A DNA stretch of 64,000 nt from Saccharomyces paradoxus (taxonomy: Eukaryota; Ascomycota; Saccharomycetes; Saccharomycetales; Saccharomycetaceae): NCBI RefSeq assembly GCF_002079055.1, contig NC_047494.1, positions 310,001 through 374,000 of the forward strand, read 5' to 3'. Shown in pieces: positions 10,757-21,119 of the stretch. The first letter of the stretch is position 1. The number at the start of each line of letters is the position of its first letter. The translations under genes were made by a program, and so were the position numbers. The notes under the pieces were generated by a model that did no database searches, had not been told where the DNA came from, and saw nothing but the letters and a program-made list of their open reading frames with translations.

Positions 10757-11427
10757 CTTACGTGCTCTTTTCGTACAGTCTGCCTTTACATCCATGTTTT
10801 GCAACAGTTTAAAAGAATGCAGGTTACAAGAAGTTATCGAGGTGGAATATGCTTATATATCGCGTGTTGCATAAAGTCATCAAGTGATCGCATTTAGAAT
10901 TAAACACCTCAAAAAAATAGAAACCACAGTTTCACTATCTAGCAGAACCCACAAGATGTTCTCCAGACTTGCCAGTGAACCAAAAAGCTACTCTTAGCGC
11001 ATATTCGAAGGGCATTGAAGATATTCACCTACTGTTATTACGAAAACTAAACCTCTTTCTGTTTGATTATATAACGTTAATGTTGCGACCAATATAAACA
11101 TCGCATAATCACACGTGACAAAAGTCCCCTTCAACGTACCTATATAACGTGATGCAGTTTATTGCCAAGAAACAAGCTTCTTAGTTTAAGCTCTGCTAAC
11201 ATTAGAATACAGAACCACTCTGGCTTTTGAGATACTAGTTCACTAGTTACGGTTTTCCATCCCTCTTATCTATTCTAGCCTTATCATACATATTTGTAGA
11301 ATAGAATTGTAGATAAATACGCTCGCTAGTGAAAAAATAGGGTCTTTTCTTTCTATATGAAGAAAAGGAAAAAAGTTCATTTATAATGAGCAAACAGGCA
11401 GAAAAAGAATAAGGGCTCAGCTTTTCT
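10757..11427. promoter_or_regulatory. Divergent promoter region YHR112C-APE4 with a CACGTG box
   Basis: This gap separates two divergent genes and holds no convincing coding frame. A CACGTG core flanked as CACACGTGAC (11112-11117) fits Cbf1, the regulator of sulfur-amino-acid genes, which would suit the PLP enzyme on the left. That link is inference from the motif alone. Confidence 0.45.
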
Positions 11428-12900
11428 ATGTTTAGGATACAACTGAGAACTATGTCCAGCAAAGCATGCAAGAATGATTACCCAAAGGAGTTTGTCAGTT
11501 TCTTAAACAGCTCGCACTCTCCTTACCATGCAGTTCATAATATCAAAAAGCATTTGGTGTCAAGAGGTTTCAAAGAATTGAGTGAACGCGACTCATGGGC
11601 TGGTATCGTTGCACGAAAAGGCAAGTACTTTGTGACAAGAAATGGCTCTTCTATTATTGCATTTGCTGTTGGTGGGAAATGGGAGCCTGGTAATCCGATT
11701 GCTATTACGGGCGCTCACACTGATTCCCCTGTATTAAGAATCAAGCCTATTTCCAAAAGGGTTAGTGAGAAGTATCTACAAGTGGGCGTTGAGTGCTACG
11801 GTGGTGCTATCTGGCATTCATGGTTTGATAAGGATTTGGGCGTTGCCGGAAGAGTTTTTGTAAAGGACGCCAAAACTGGAAAATCTATTGCTAGATTGGT
11901 AGATTTGGATAGACCTTTGCTAAAGATTCCCACTTTAGCTATTCACCTGGATAGAGACGTAAATCAAAAATTCGAGTTCAATAAAGAAACTCAACTGTTA
12001 CCGATTGGTGGTTTGCAAGGAGACAACGCAGAAATGAATTCTGAAAAGGAGATTGATAACGGTGGTTTTACCTCTATCAAGACGATAGTGCAGAGGCACC
12101 ACGCAGAACTTTTGGAGCTAGTCGCCAAGGAACTCGCTATCGATGCAATTGAAGACATTGAAGACTTCGAATTGATTCTTTACGATCATAACGCATCTAC
12201 GCTCGGCGGGTTCAACGACGAGTTTGTCTTCTCCGGGAGATTAGATAATTTGACGTCTTGTTTCACATCATTGCACGGTTTGACGTTAGCAGCTGACACA
12301 GAAATCGATCAAGAATCTGGCATTAGATTGATGGCATGCTTTGATCATGAGGAGATTGGCTCATCTTCCGCTCAAGGAGCAGATTCCAACTTCTTGCCTA
12401 ATATCTTAGAGAGGTTGTCTATTTTAAAAGGGGACGGTTCTGATGAATCTAAGCCATTGTCCCACTCGTCGATATTGGAAACTTCTGCCAAATCGTTCTT
12501 CCTATCCTCTGATGTTGCTCACGCAGTTCATCCAAACTATGCGAACAAATATGAAAGCCAGCATAAACCTTTATTGGGTGGTGGTCCCGTAATCAAGATT
12601 AACGCAAATCAACGTTACATGACCAATTCACCAGGCCTAGTCTTGGTGAAAAGACTAGCAGAAGCTGCTAAAGTACCTCTGCAATTGTTTGTTGTAGCTA
12701 ATGATTCCCCATGTGGATCCACCATCGGTCCCATTTTGGCCTCAAAGACAGGTATTAGAACTCTAGATATAGGTAATCCCGTGTTGAGTATGCATTCCAT
12801 TAGAGAGACCGCTGGTTCTTCGGACTTGGAGTTTCAGATCAGATTATTTAAGGAATTTTTTGAACGCTACACTTCCATAGAATCCGAAATTGTTGTTTAA
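11428..12900 (+). CDS. APE4: Vacuolar aspartyl aminopeptidase, M18 family
   Basis: The 490-residue protein is a dinuclear zinc metallopeptidase of family M18 that removes N-terminal acidic residues. It reaches the vacuole by the cytoplasm-to-vacuole pathway rather than the secretory route, and accordingly there is no signal peptide. Metal and catalytic segments are visible: GAHTDSPVLR (His-Asp), SGRLDNLTS (bridging Asp), CFDHEEIGS (the catalytic Glu pair) and SDVAHAVHP near the C-terminus. Length equals that of the S. cerevisiae protein. A second ATG at codon 9 (MSSKACKN) is possible as a start. Confidence 0.95.
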   Translation: MFRIQLRTMSSKACKNDYPKEFVSFLNSSHSPYHAVHNIKKHLVSRGFKELSERDSWAGIVARKGKYFVTRNGSSIIAFAVGGKWEPGNPIAITGAHTDSPVLRIKPISKRVSEKYLQVGVECYGGAIWHSWFDKDLGVAGRVFVKDAKTGKSIARLVDLDRPLLKIPTLAIHLDRDVNQKFEFNKETQLLPIGGLQGDNAEMNSEKEIDNGGFTSIKTIVQRHHAELLELVAKELAIDAIEDIEDFELILYDHNASTLGGFNDEFVFSGRLDNLTSCFTSLHGLTLAADTEIDQESGIRLMACFDHEEIGSSSAQGADSNFLPNILERLSILKGDGSDESKPLSHSSILETSAKSFFLSSDVAHAVHPNYANKYESQHKPLLGGGPVIKINANQRYMTNSPGLVLVKRLAEAAKVPLQLFVVANDSPCGSTIGPILASKTGIRTLDIGNPVLSMHSIRETAGSSDLEFQIRLFKEFFERYTSIESEIVV

Positions 12901-13172
12901 ATACAAATCTTAGATCATCCATAATCCGGTATATTTATTTTTCTCTTTTATCTTTACACATAGGCAAATATATAATCTTGTGATCTACATAAGGTTTCGC
13001 GGGGGCCTGGAAAGAAAAATAAAAAGTTTTTGAAAGAGTACACGCTTAAACAAAAGGAAAGGACGGATTTGATATGTAAGTAAATAATTCGAAGAAGGTA
13101 GCAGATTGATCAATTTTGCATGAACGAAAAGCTGTTCTTAAACGCCAACTATCACATTACTTGCAATAAAAT

Positions 13173-15074
13173 ATGAGTGCAAATTTATCAGTTGGTAATG
13201 AAATTAAAGATTCATTCAAAGAAACCCATAAATGGGTTCAGAATAACTTAAAATGGTTGAAGGATATTGAGCAATTCTATCGGGAAAGGGCTAAATTAGA
13301 AAAAGACTACAGTGAGAGGTTATCTCGCTTATCAGCAGAGTACTTTAGTAAGAAATCTTCAACCTCGGTTCCTATCTCTGTAGGTGACACACCTACTACC
13401 ACGCCAGGGTCCGTTGAAGCTGCAGGTGTAGTTGCATGGAATGAGATTCTATCTCAGACTGACATGATTTCCAAGGACCATAATCAATTATCAACAGATT
13501 TTGAAAATCATGTAGCAAATCAATTGAGTGGATTATTCACTAAGCTCGATATGACCTTAAGCAAGATAAATGGATTTAACAATGACATGGTCAATAAAAA
13601 GGATAACATTTATCATGAACTGGAAAAAGCCAAGAAGGACTACGACGAAGCCTGTTCCACTATGGAAATGGCAAGAAATAGATATACCAAGGCATCTAAT
13701 GATAGAAATAAAAAGAAACTGGATGAAAAAGAGGTAGAAATGAATAAGTGCAAAAATGAATATTTAATCAAGATCAACCAGGCGAATAGAACTAAGGACA
13801 AATATTATTTTCAAGATGTTCCTGAAGTGCTAGATCTTCTACAAGACATGAATGAGGCAAAGACCCTTTTCTTAAACGATCTGTGGTTGAAGGCGGCTTC
13901 TGTCGAAAACGATCTGGGTACAAATGTCAGCAAGAGATTGCAGGCTGCAAATTCTGTTGTAAAGCAGAATAAACCCTCTTTGAACACGGCCATCTTTATC
14001 AAGCACAATCTAAAGAATTGGAAAGAACCCCAAGACTTTATCTACAAGCCATCACCAGTATGGCATGATGATGAAAAGTTTGCAGTTCCTTCTTCACTTG
14101 AAGTTGAAGACTTGAGAATAAAGCTGGCAAAAGCAGAAAATGATTACAATTTATTGCAAGATAAAACTCAAAATGAGTTATCTAAACTCTCCACTTTGAA
14201 CAAGATAAAACACGAAATGAAAACAAATGAAGATAATGCCAATGCCACTAAATTTTACGATACATTAAAGGAATATTTAAACATTGTTTCACCCTTTACT
14301 TCGCACGAAACATTAAAATTGCAAGCCGAAGTTGAAATTGAAAGCATTCAAAATAATGTTCCTGAAGAATATGATTTGTCCACAGACAATATCGATCTTT
14401 CCAAAACGAAGAAAAAATCTGGAATATTCAGTAAGCTCAAGCACAACATATTGAACGTTGACTCGAGACCTCCAAGCGGAGGAAGTGCTGGAAGTGGCAA
14501 CGGAGGACCCTTGCATATAACAAGTCTTTTCAATACATCAAGAAGAACCAGGCTAGGTGCTACTACCAACAACGCTGGTGAAGATTCGGATAATACTTCT
14601 ATACGTACTACCGGTACCACTAATACTACGAAAACCACAAAAACCTCCAGTGACGACGGCAAGAATAAAGTATTGTATGCATACGTGCAGCAGGATGATG
14701 ACGAAATTAGTATTACGCCTGGAGACAAAATTTTATTGGTTGCACGCGACACAGGTTCTGGATGGACAAAGATAAATAACGACACCACTGGCGAAACCGG
14801 CCTCGTACCCACCACATATATTCGCATATCTAGCGCGGCTACGGCTAGAACAAATGATAGAGGTCCTGCACCGGAAGTACCACCACCGAGAAGGAGTACT
14901 CTACCTGTTAGGACCATGGAGGCTATGTATGCCTATGAGGCACAAGGAGATGATGAGATGTCAATTGAAGTGGGGGACGTAATTACTGTGATCAGAGGCG
15001 ATGATGGAAGTGGATGGACGTACGGTGAATGTGATGGACTCAAAGGTCTGTTTCCTACCAGTTACTGTAAATGA
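13173..15074 (+). CDS. BZZ1: F-BAR and SH3 protein of actin patches
   Basis: The 633-residue product is a syndapin/TOCA-like protein that binds Las17/WASP and helps actin assembly at endocytic sites. An N-terminal FCH/F-BAR region (about 1-270) is rich in heptad coiled coil. A linker with a Lys-rich block and a Gly/Ser stretch follows. Two SH3 domains come last, at about 497-550 (ALYDY-like core VLYAYVQQ) and about 580-633 (AMYAYEAQ). Both SH3 domains keep the SGWT tryptophan and the PTSY/PTTY motif, so both should bind proline ligands. Length equals that of S. cerevisiae Bzz1. Confidence 0.95.
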   Translation: MSANLSVGNEIKDSFKETHKWVQNNLKWLKDIEQFYRERAKLEKDYSERLSRLSAEYFSKKSSTSVPISVGDTPTTTPGSVEAAGVVAWNEILSQTDMISKDHNQLSTDFENHVANQLSGLFTKLDMTLSKINGFNNDMVNKKDNIYHELEKAKKDYDEACSTMEMARNRYTKASNDRNKKKLDEKEVEMNKCKNEYLIKINQANRTKDKYYFQDVPEVLDLLQDMNEAKTLFLNDLWLKAASVENDLGTNVSKRLQAANSVVKQNKPSLNTAIFIKHNLKNWKEPQDFIYKPSPVWHDDEKFAVPSSLEVEDLRIKLAKAENDYNLLQDKTQNELSKLSTLNKIKHEMKTNEDNANATKFYDTLKEYLNIVSPFTSHETLKLQAEVEIESIQNNVPEEYDLSTDNIDLSKTKKKSGIFSKLKHNILNVDSRPPSGGSAGSGNGGPLHITSLFNTSRRTRLGATTNNAGEDSDNTSIRTTGTTNTTKTTKTSSDDGKNKVLYAYVQQDDDEISITPGDKILLVARDTGSGWTKINNDTTGETGLVPTTYIRISSAATARTNDRGPAPEVPPPRRSTLPVRTMEAMYAYEAQGDDEMSIEVGDVITVIRGDDGSGWTYGECDGLKGLFPTSYCK

Positions 15075-15199
15075 ACGAATGAATGAATTAAAACTATTGA
15101 TTTTTTTTCCTTGGCCGCCACATTTTTGAAAAGGTACGACTCTATGTTATATATTATAGTATATATATAAATATACATATAGCACAAAGTTTCATGTGA

Positions 15200-16459
15200 T
15201 TAATCTATTAGGCGAACACCCAAATTGTTATTTATTTCCATGTCTATATCCATTTCAATATCTGGTTCATCTTCGTTCTCATTTTCAGATTCGGATTCAG
15301 ACTCGGATTCGGATTCTAAAGTAGTTTCCAAATCACAATTTGTCCTACAATTCGGACACATGAATTGAGGATAACTCATAATGACCAGTCTTCTCACACA
15401 ATGGAAATGCCAACTATGGGCACATGGTGATATGAAAATAGCTTGGCAAGGTTTTATTTTGTTTAGACAAATGGAACAATCTTCTTGCTCTAAACCCGTA
15501 GTTAATTTCTGCAAATTTTTTATTCGGCTCAAGGCTTCTTTATTGAATGCATTGGCCTTTAATTTCCAAGACTTGTTCAATTCTATTTTCATCTTGACGC
15601 AACGATATATCTCTTCCGTACCGCCACGAAAGTCCATACCCAGTTGTATGATATCTCCGTCACGTAAAAGGTAGTCCTTAGAAGTGGTAGACGCCGAAGA
15701 TAAACGTTGGTGGTTCAAAAAGGTCCCACTGGAAGATTTGACGTCTTTCAAAAACCAATTTCCCTGGTCATCAACTTTGAAACATCCATGGGTCCTGGAT
15801 ATCACTTTTGATTTGAACACGACAGGATGATATTGATCTGGAATCTTGGAAATTGCCTCTCTTACTCTTTCGGTGTATCTTCCAATGATTATTTGAGAGC
15901 CTGCACCCGCAGTCCTAATGATGGGATCAAAGAAAAGACCTTGGTTAGCCACAGAGGAGGATGAAGTATCTATAAATGGGGTTAGCCTAATGCTGAAAAG
16001 CCCGTGCTTGTCCATTCTGCGTCTCAAAGTAGGTTGGTCTATCCGTTCCGGTAGCGAGGTATTTGGTGGCAGATGTATGTCAAGTGAAAACTCCGTCTGA
16101 TTCGCTTGGTTTGGAGGATATATGAAATGGCGGATACTTTTTGTAGTATTCACAGCGGGGGCTGTATTTGTCTCCACAGTGGCAGTAGCAGCAGTGGCAG
16201 TAGCAGCAACATTGCTATTTGTGCTGCTGTTATTTGTAATGGCTAAAGATGTAGCCGTACGCGATGGTAAAATACCTAAACCATTAGTAACGCCATTATT
16301 ATTGCTGCTATTGTTAGGCGTATCGTTTATGGTGAGAGAGATGGATATCGGTAGTCTGATAGAATTATTGAACTTGGTGTGATCGTGAGAAGCAGCAACG
16401 GCAGAAGCAGCAGATGGCGTCTGGTTGGGGGGTGATGAGGGAACAGTATTAATAGACAT
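15200..16459 (-). CDS. DMA1: FHA-RING ubiquitin ligase of the spindle-position checkpoint
   Basis: This encodes a 419-residue E3 ligase related to human CHFR and RNF8 that acts in septin control and spindle positioning. After a long Ser/Thr/Asn-rich N-terminal region comes an FHA domain with the SRTHGCF and SSSGTFLNH signatures for phosphothreonine binding. A RING finger follows, beginning CSICLNKI and ending CPNCRTNC. The C-terminus is a run of Ser-Glu pairs followed by acidic residues, which can change length. The start MSINTVPSS is chosen because similarity begins there. The product is about three residues longer than I recall for S. cerevisiae (416). The paralogue Dma2 differs in the N-terminus. 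Confidence 0.92.
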   Translation of the reverse strand: MSINTVPSSPPNQTPSAASAVAASHDHTKFNNSIRLPISISLTINDTPNNSSNNNGVTNGLGILPSRTATSLAITNNSSTNSNVAATATAATATVETNTAPAVNTTKSIRHFIYPPNQANQTEFSLDIHLPPNTSLPERIDQPTLRRRMDKHGLFSIRLTPFIDTSSSSVANQGLFFDPIIRTAGAGSQIIIGRYTERVREAISKIPDQYHPVVFKSKVISRTHGCFKVDDQGNWFLKDVKSSSGTFLNHQRLSSASTTSKDYLLRDGDIIQLGMDFRGGTEEIYRCVKMKIELNKSWKLKANAFNKEALSRIKNLQKLTTGLEQEDCSICLNKIKPCQAIFISPCAHSWHFHCVRRLVIMSYPQFMCPNCRTNCDLETTLESESESESESENENEDEPDIEMDIDMEINNNLGVRLID

Positions 16460-16830
16460 CCAGGAATAACCACTACACAGAACGTACGTGCACAGGAAAT
16501 CGACACTATAAGAAGAAATGTTCACGGCACAAGAGTCAGAAACGGGGCAGCGAGCAAAAAAACGAGAAGTGCGGTCTACAGTCGAGCCATACACCGAGTA
16601 CCTCTCAAAATAGTATCGAACCTATACGTTAATGCACTAGTGTGTTCCTACTCACATGTAGGAGCCCAAGGTTCCTGCTGATCCCAGTGGTAAGGTTTAT
16701 CAATTTTCTCATTCTCTTTGTGGGCCGTGAACCGTGATATCCTCTCACGAGCCGCTTAAAGAGACTGGAAAGACCCCAACCCCACAGGCGGCAAACTAGT
16801 AATCTCTCCACTATCTCCAACAGTATCACC

Positions 16831-17217
16831 ATGACCAACGATAATAGCGATACCACCAACAACACTATCAATAGTGGCAGCAACAACTCACAATCGTCTT
16901 CGTCTTCGACGCCATCAGTGACCAGAGGACCTGTAACTGACAGGACCAAAGTCAACTATGTGCCAAAGAGTAACGATCCGTCGTCATTCCAATACTATCC
17001 AGACGATCCGGAGAACCCAGTAAACAAGTATAAATTCGCTTTAAAGGCGGACAGCCAGTACTATGATCCCTGCGAGGAGTCCTCCAAGCTTAGTTTTCAG
17101 TGCCTTGAGCGCAACGATTACGACCGATCCAAGTGTCAAGAATACTTTGACGCATACCGCGAATGCAAGAAACAGTGGCTGACAGCCAGGAGAAAGAACA
17201 GGGAACAGTGGGAGTGA
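16831..17217 (+). CDS. COX23: Twin-CX9C mitochondrial intermembrane-space protein Cox23
   Basis: This encodes a 128-residue protein needed for cytochrome oxidase assembly and linked to copper delivery with Cox17. The C-terminal CHCH domain has both CX9C motifs, [11 protein letters not shown] and [11 protein letters not shown], the substrates of Mia40 oxidative import. A Ser/Asn/Thr-rich N-terminal part precedes it. I take the ATG of MTNDNSDT. The frame stays open upstream to a TGA at 16735 but has no ATG there, so the longer N-terminus I recall for S. cerevisiae Cox23 (about 151 residues) is not encoded here by a standard start. It is divergent from DMA1. Confidence 0.88.
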   Translation: MTNDNSDTTNNTINSGSNNSQSSSSSTPSVTRGPVTDRTKVNYVPKSNDPSSFQYYPDDPENPVNKYKFALKADSQYYDPCEESSKLSFQCLERNDYDRSKCQEYFDAYRECKKQWLTARRKNREQWE

Positions 17218-17444
17218 AACGGCCTCTTTTTTTGTTTGTTCAGCTCTGATGTCTTTTCTATATGCAGTACCACTTCGCGAGGTAGTATCCCGACAAGCAG
17301 CCACAGCACACTCCAGTGCAACGTGAAAAACTAACTCGCAATGACATTCGAATAAGCAAGCTAAATAGACTTGCAAAGTGGGAATAGGGAAAACTTTTGT
17401 ATATATCTCTACATACTTGTACATACCGAACATAAGAAGCTCTT

Positions 17445-19349
17445 ATGGCCGAAAACTCGCTCTTGAAGTTTATCGCTAAGAACAAAGTGGCCATCCTAGC
17501 AACGGTCTCTGCGGGGACTGCTGCTGTGGGTGCTTATGTCTACTACCAGCAGCTCAAGCAGCAGCAATCGAAGGGTACAAAAGATCACCGGCGCCAAGGT
17601 GAGGTCTTTACTGGCCAAAATGAAGACGAGGTGGGCTCGAAGGACGATGGCAGCGTCTTAAACGGGAGTAAGAAGAAGAAGAAGAATAAACGGAAAAGAA
17701 AAAATAGGGCAAAATCGACGAAAGTTTTTGAATATCCCTCCTTGCCCAATGGCGAGCCTGATATTGTCCAATTGGAAGGCCTGGCACCTTCTCAAAGGCG
17801 GGCATATGCTGTGCAGTTGAAGAACAAAGGTAACCACTTCTTCACTTCTAAAAATTTCAATGAGTCCCTTAAGTACTACCAGTATGCCATTGAATTGGAC
17901 CCGAATGATCCAGTGTTCTATTCCAACATATCTGCTTGCTACATTTCTACGGGCGACTTGGATAAAGTCATAGAGTTTACTACAAAGGCACTTGAGATAA
18001 AACCTGATCATTCAAAAGCCTTATTGAGACGCGCATCTGCTAACGAGTCACTGGGCAACTTCACTGATGCTATGTTTGATCTCTCTGTTTTGTCACTGAA
18101 CGGTGACTTTGATGGGGTCTCCATTGAGCCTATGCTAGAAAGGAATTTAAATAAGCAAGCAATGAAAGTATTAAATGAAAATCTATCGAAAAATGATGGC
18201 AGAGGCTTGCAAGTTTTACCGTCTAATACGTCTTTGGCCTCATTTTTTGGGATTTTTGACCCTGACTTAGAAATTTCTAGTGTGAACACCACTTCACACT
18301 TTGATACTAAATATGATCTATTGTCAGATGCCTTGCAAAGGCTATACTCTGCCACAGATGAAGGTTATGTGGTAGCAGACGATCTTTTTACAAGGGCCAC
18401 CGATGCGTATCATTATCTACTTTCTGCCAATAAAGCGGACGATCCTCTAAGAGAGAATGCTGCATTGGCATTCTGCTACACAGGTATTTTCCATTTTTTA
18501 AAGAATGATCTGTTAGATGCCCAAGCTCTTTTACAAGAATCCATAAACCTGCATCCAACATCGAATTCGTACATATTTTTGGCACTGACCTTGGCCGATA
18601 AGGAAAACTCCCAGCAATTTTTCAAGTTTTTCCAAAAGGCTATCGACATAGACCCTGATTACCCACCTACTTATTACCACCGCGGCCAGATGTATTTCAT
18701 TCTACAGGATTATATAAATGCCAAAGCAGATTTTCAGAAGGCCCAAAGCTTAAACACTGAAAACATTTACCCTTACATTCAATTAGCCTGTTTACTGTAC
18801 AAGCAAGGCAAATTGACCGAATCTGAGGCCTTTTTCAATGAAACAAAATTGAAGTTTCCTACCTTACCTGAAGTACCCACATTTTTCGCTGAAATCTTGA
18901 CAGATAAGGGCGATTTTGATGCTGCAATTAAACAATATGACATTGCTAACAGGTTGGAAGAAGTACAAAAAAAAATACATGTAGGTATAGGGCCCTTGAT
19001 CGGTAAAGCGACTATTCTAGCTAGACAATCCTCTCAAGATCCAAGCCAGTTAGATGAAGAGAAATTTAACATAGCCATTAAATTGTTGACCAAAGCATGC
19101 GAATTAGACCCAAGATCCGAACAAGCGAAGATCGGTTTAGCACAACTAAAATTGCAAATGGAAAAAATTGACGATGCCATCGAATTGTTCGAAGATTCGG
19201 CAATTCTAGCAAGAACTATGGATGAAAAACTGCAAGCGACCACCTTTGCTGAAGCTGCGAAGATACAAAAGCGTTTGAGAGCTGACCCAATCATAAGTGC
19301 AAAGATGGAGCTGACATTAGCTCGTTATAGGGCTAAAGGCATGATTTAG
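17445..19349 (+). CDS. TOM71: Tom70-like mitochondrial import receptor
   Basis: This 634-residue outer-membrane receptor is anchored by an N-terminal hydrophobic segment (about residues 13-31) flanked by basic residues. A Gln-rich stretch and a Lys/Arg-rich linker follow, then about eleven TPR repeats. The first TPRs ([20 protein letters not shown]) form the clamp for Hsp70/Hsp90 tails, and later TPRs bind preprotein. It is a paralogue of Tom70; the sequence agrees better with Tom71, and gene order supports that. It is about five residues shorter than I recall for S. cerevisiae, the difference lying in the Gln/Lys linker. Many scattered substitutions argue for another Saccharomyces species. 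Confidence 0.94.
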   Translation: MAENSLLKFIAKNKVAILATVSAGTAAVGAYVYYQQLKQQQSKGTKDHRRQGEVFTGQNEDEVGSKDDGSVLNGSKKKKKNKRKRKNRAKSTKVFEYPSLPNGEPDIVQLEGLAPSQRRAYAVQLKNKGNHFFTSKNFNESLKYYQYAIELDPNDPVFYSNISACYISTGDLDKVIEFTTKALEIKPDHSKALLRRASANESLGNFTDAMFDLSVLSLNGDFDGVSIEPMLERNLNKQAMKVLNENLSKNDGRGLQVLPSNTSLASFFGIFDPDLEISSVNTTSHFDTKYDLLSDALQRLYSATDEGYVVADDLFTRATDAYHYLLSANKADDPLRENAALAFCYTGIFHFLKNDLLDAQALLQESINLHPTSNSYIFLALTLADKENSQQFFKFFQKAIDIDPDYPPTYYHRGQMYFILQDYINAKADFQKAQSLNTENIYPYIQLACLLYKQGKLTESEAFFNETKLKFPTLPEVPTFFAEILTDKGDFDAAIKQYDIANRLEEVQKKIHVGIGPLIGKATILARQSSQDPSQLDEEKFNIAIKLLTKACELDPRSEQAKIGLAQLKLQMEKIDDAIELFEDSAILARTMDEKLQATTFAEAAKIQKRLRADPIISAKMELTLARYRAKGMI

Positions 19350-19392
19350 AAGAGACTTCAAAAGTATATACTTTTAATTATACTGGATATAT

Positions 19393-20697
19393 TTATAGAG
19401 GTTCTGTTAATGCCAAATCCAACTCGATTCTTTTTTTCCAAATATTGTACTGGTCGTCTGTGACCAAGATATTGGTGGTTTGCAACATCGACCCTAGTTT
19501 CCTAAAAATGATTTCATTATATTTGATGCCATCAAAATCATCATACCTAATTTGCAAATCTCTAAACCATTTTTCACCAATAATTAATTCTTTCACTAGC
19601 TTGACACATTCAATGACATCATCTACTTTTGACGTCAACATCAGACTGCACATCTTACTGATTATAAAGTGATCAATGCGTGGATCCTTGCGTCTTCTTT
19701 CATTGAACACAATGAATGTACAATTCAATACTAACCCACACACTAATTGCCATGGGCAAACCAATCTTGACGCGTTTATATTGTACTCATCCACAATTTT
19801 ATATGCTACCTCTCTTGGTAATTCAAAATCGTTGCATAGTCGTATTATTTCTTCAGTAGTCATTTTGCAATATTTTTTTACTAACAACGAATTAGGCATT
19901 CTACCTCTTTTCCTCAGGGCTTTTGTCGTCTTCAATTCTGATTGCGGTTTTCCAACTACCTTATTTTGTTTGGTTTTCCTTTTCTTGCTTCCTTGAACAT
20001 CTGACAGTTCCTCCTCACTTGCAGGATCGCTTTCATGGTTTTCATGCTCCTCAATCTCTACATCCCTGTTTCCGGTAATGCTTTTATTACTATGATTTTT
20101 CAGAGATAAATTGCTGTTTTCTGGTTCCTCCTCATCATCATCCTCCTCTTCAAATGCTAACTTTCTCCTTGTAATAGGCGGTGATTCGTTGGTTTGCATA
20201 GGCGGTAGTTCTGGTATTACGAACGAATCATTATTTTGACTTTGCCTAACTTTAGTTGGTGTACCAAACAGTTGTTTCCTCAACTCTTTAGGGTCGGAAG
20301 AAGTAAACCTGTCACCGTTCTTCACCGGACTCCGCTTATTCTTTTTGGGACTCGGTGTCCAAGCAAATTGTTTCATAGGTGAAGAATTAGATAAGCTTTG
20401 TCTGAAGAGGTTCATTAAATGCTTGGCCTTTTTCGGCTCCAGTGGAATACTGTCTATATAATAGCAAAGGTCGGGCATATGTTTTTCATTCATCTTTTGC
20501 GATGCTATGTATGCACATATGTGGCATCTGGCAACCTCTTCATCTTGTTTTAGCATCACCTTATTCAGTGAAGTATTGTATAAGATCGATGTTGCATTAG
20601 TCAACTTCTTTAAATATCCGCTCGACCAATCCGGTTTTTCTTGTGGATCTAATCGAAGCACTTCTGCAACACAATGTTGAACTTGTTGCATGGACAT
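19393..20697 (-). CDS. ORC6: Origin recognition complex subunit 6
   Basis: This encodes 434 residues. Orc6 binds Cdt1 to load the Mcm2-7 helicase and is a target of S-phase cyclin-CDK that blocks re-replication. An N-terminal TFIIB-like fold is followed by a disordered middle with clustered CDK sites (NSSPMKQ, TPSPKKN, RSPVKNG) and a cyclin-docking RRKLAF motif, then an acidic stretch. The C-terminal cyclin-box-like domain (from NSLLVKKYC onward) inserts in ORC and is highly conserved. The CDK sites and docking motif I look for are kept. It lies head to head with SET1. Confidence 0.95.
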   Translation of the reverse strand: MSMQQVQHCVAEVLRLDPQEKPDWSSGYLKKLTNATSILYNTSLNKVMLKQDEEVARCHICAYIASQKMNEKHMPDLCYYIDSIPLEPKKAKHLMNLFRQSLSNSSPMKQFAWTPSPKKNKRSPVKNGDRFTSSDPKELRKQLFGTPTKVRQSQNNDSFVIPELPPMQTNESPPITRRKLAFEEEDDDEEEPENSNLSLKNHSNKSITGNRDVEIEEHENHESDPASEEELSDVQGSKKRKTKQNKVVGKPQSELKTTKALRKRGRMPNSLLVKKYCKMTTEEIIRLCNDFELPREVAYKIVDEYNINASRLVCPWQLVCGLVLNCTFIVFNERRRKDPRIDHFIISKMCSLMLTSKVDDVIECVKLVKELIIGEKWFRDLQIRYDDFDGIKYNEIIFRKLGSMLQTTNILVTDDQYNIWKKRIELDLALTEPL

Positions 20698-21119
20698 GAC
20701 TGGCTTTTAATCCTATTCTTTTGGTCACTTTTTATTTGCTGGTATTGTACATTTATTACCATTTTTGTATAAGATTTTTTTTTCAATTCCGGTTTCCTGC
20801 AAACGTAAACAACGGTAAAGAGTAAAGAAATACACAGTTTTATCACAAAGAGTTAGCTTTTTACTGAAGAGAAGCGTGAGAAGCGTGAGAAGTCTGTACG
20901 AAAGCCTTGTATACTCTGAACACTTGCGATTCTAGCTCTTTACGGCTGCTCGCATTCTTTTTTCATACTGTGTTTCGTGCTGCTTCCACACTATATTATC
21001 CAAAAGTTTCTTCTCATCGTTTTTCTGTTAGCAGCCCTCAACTTACAATAGAGCTGCCACTAGCATAGGTAACATTCCTTATTTGCTGGATTCTTACAAG
21101 AAGTATACGCGTTTAGAGA
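20698..21119. promoter_or_regulatory. ORC6-SET1 divergent promoter with short tandem repeat
   Basis: The gap has no convincing gene. It holds two and a half copies of the 9-mer GAGAAGCGT (20869-20892). An ACGCGT (MluI cell-cycle box core, 21107-21112) lies only 7 bases before the SET1 ATG, so probably inside the leader rather than acting as an MBF site. Confidence 0.4.

Noticed and set aside
14348-14917. 189-codon open frame on the minus strand inside BZZ1
   Set aside because: It is antisense to the conserved linker and SH3 region, is hydrophobic Val/Leu/Ser-rich as expected from the opposite of Thr/Asp/Asn codons, and has no recognisable domain.
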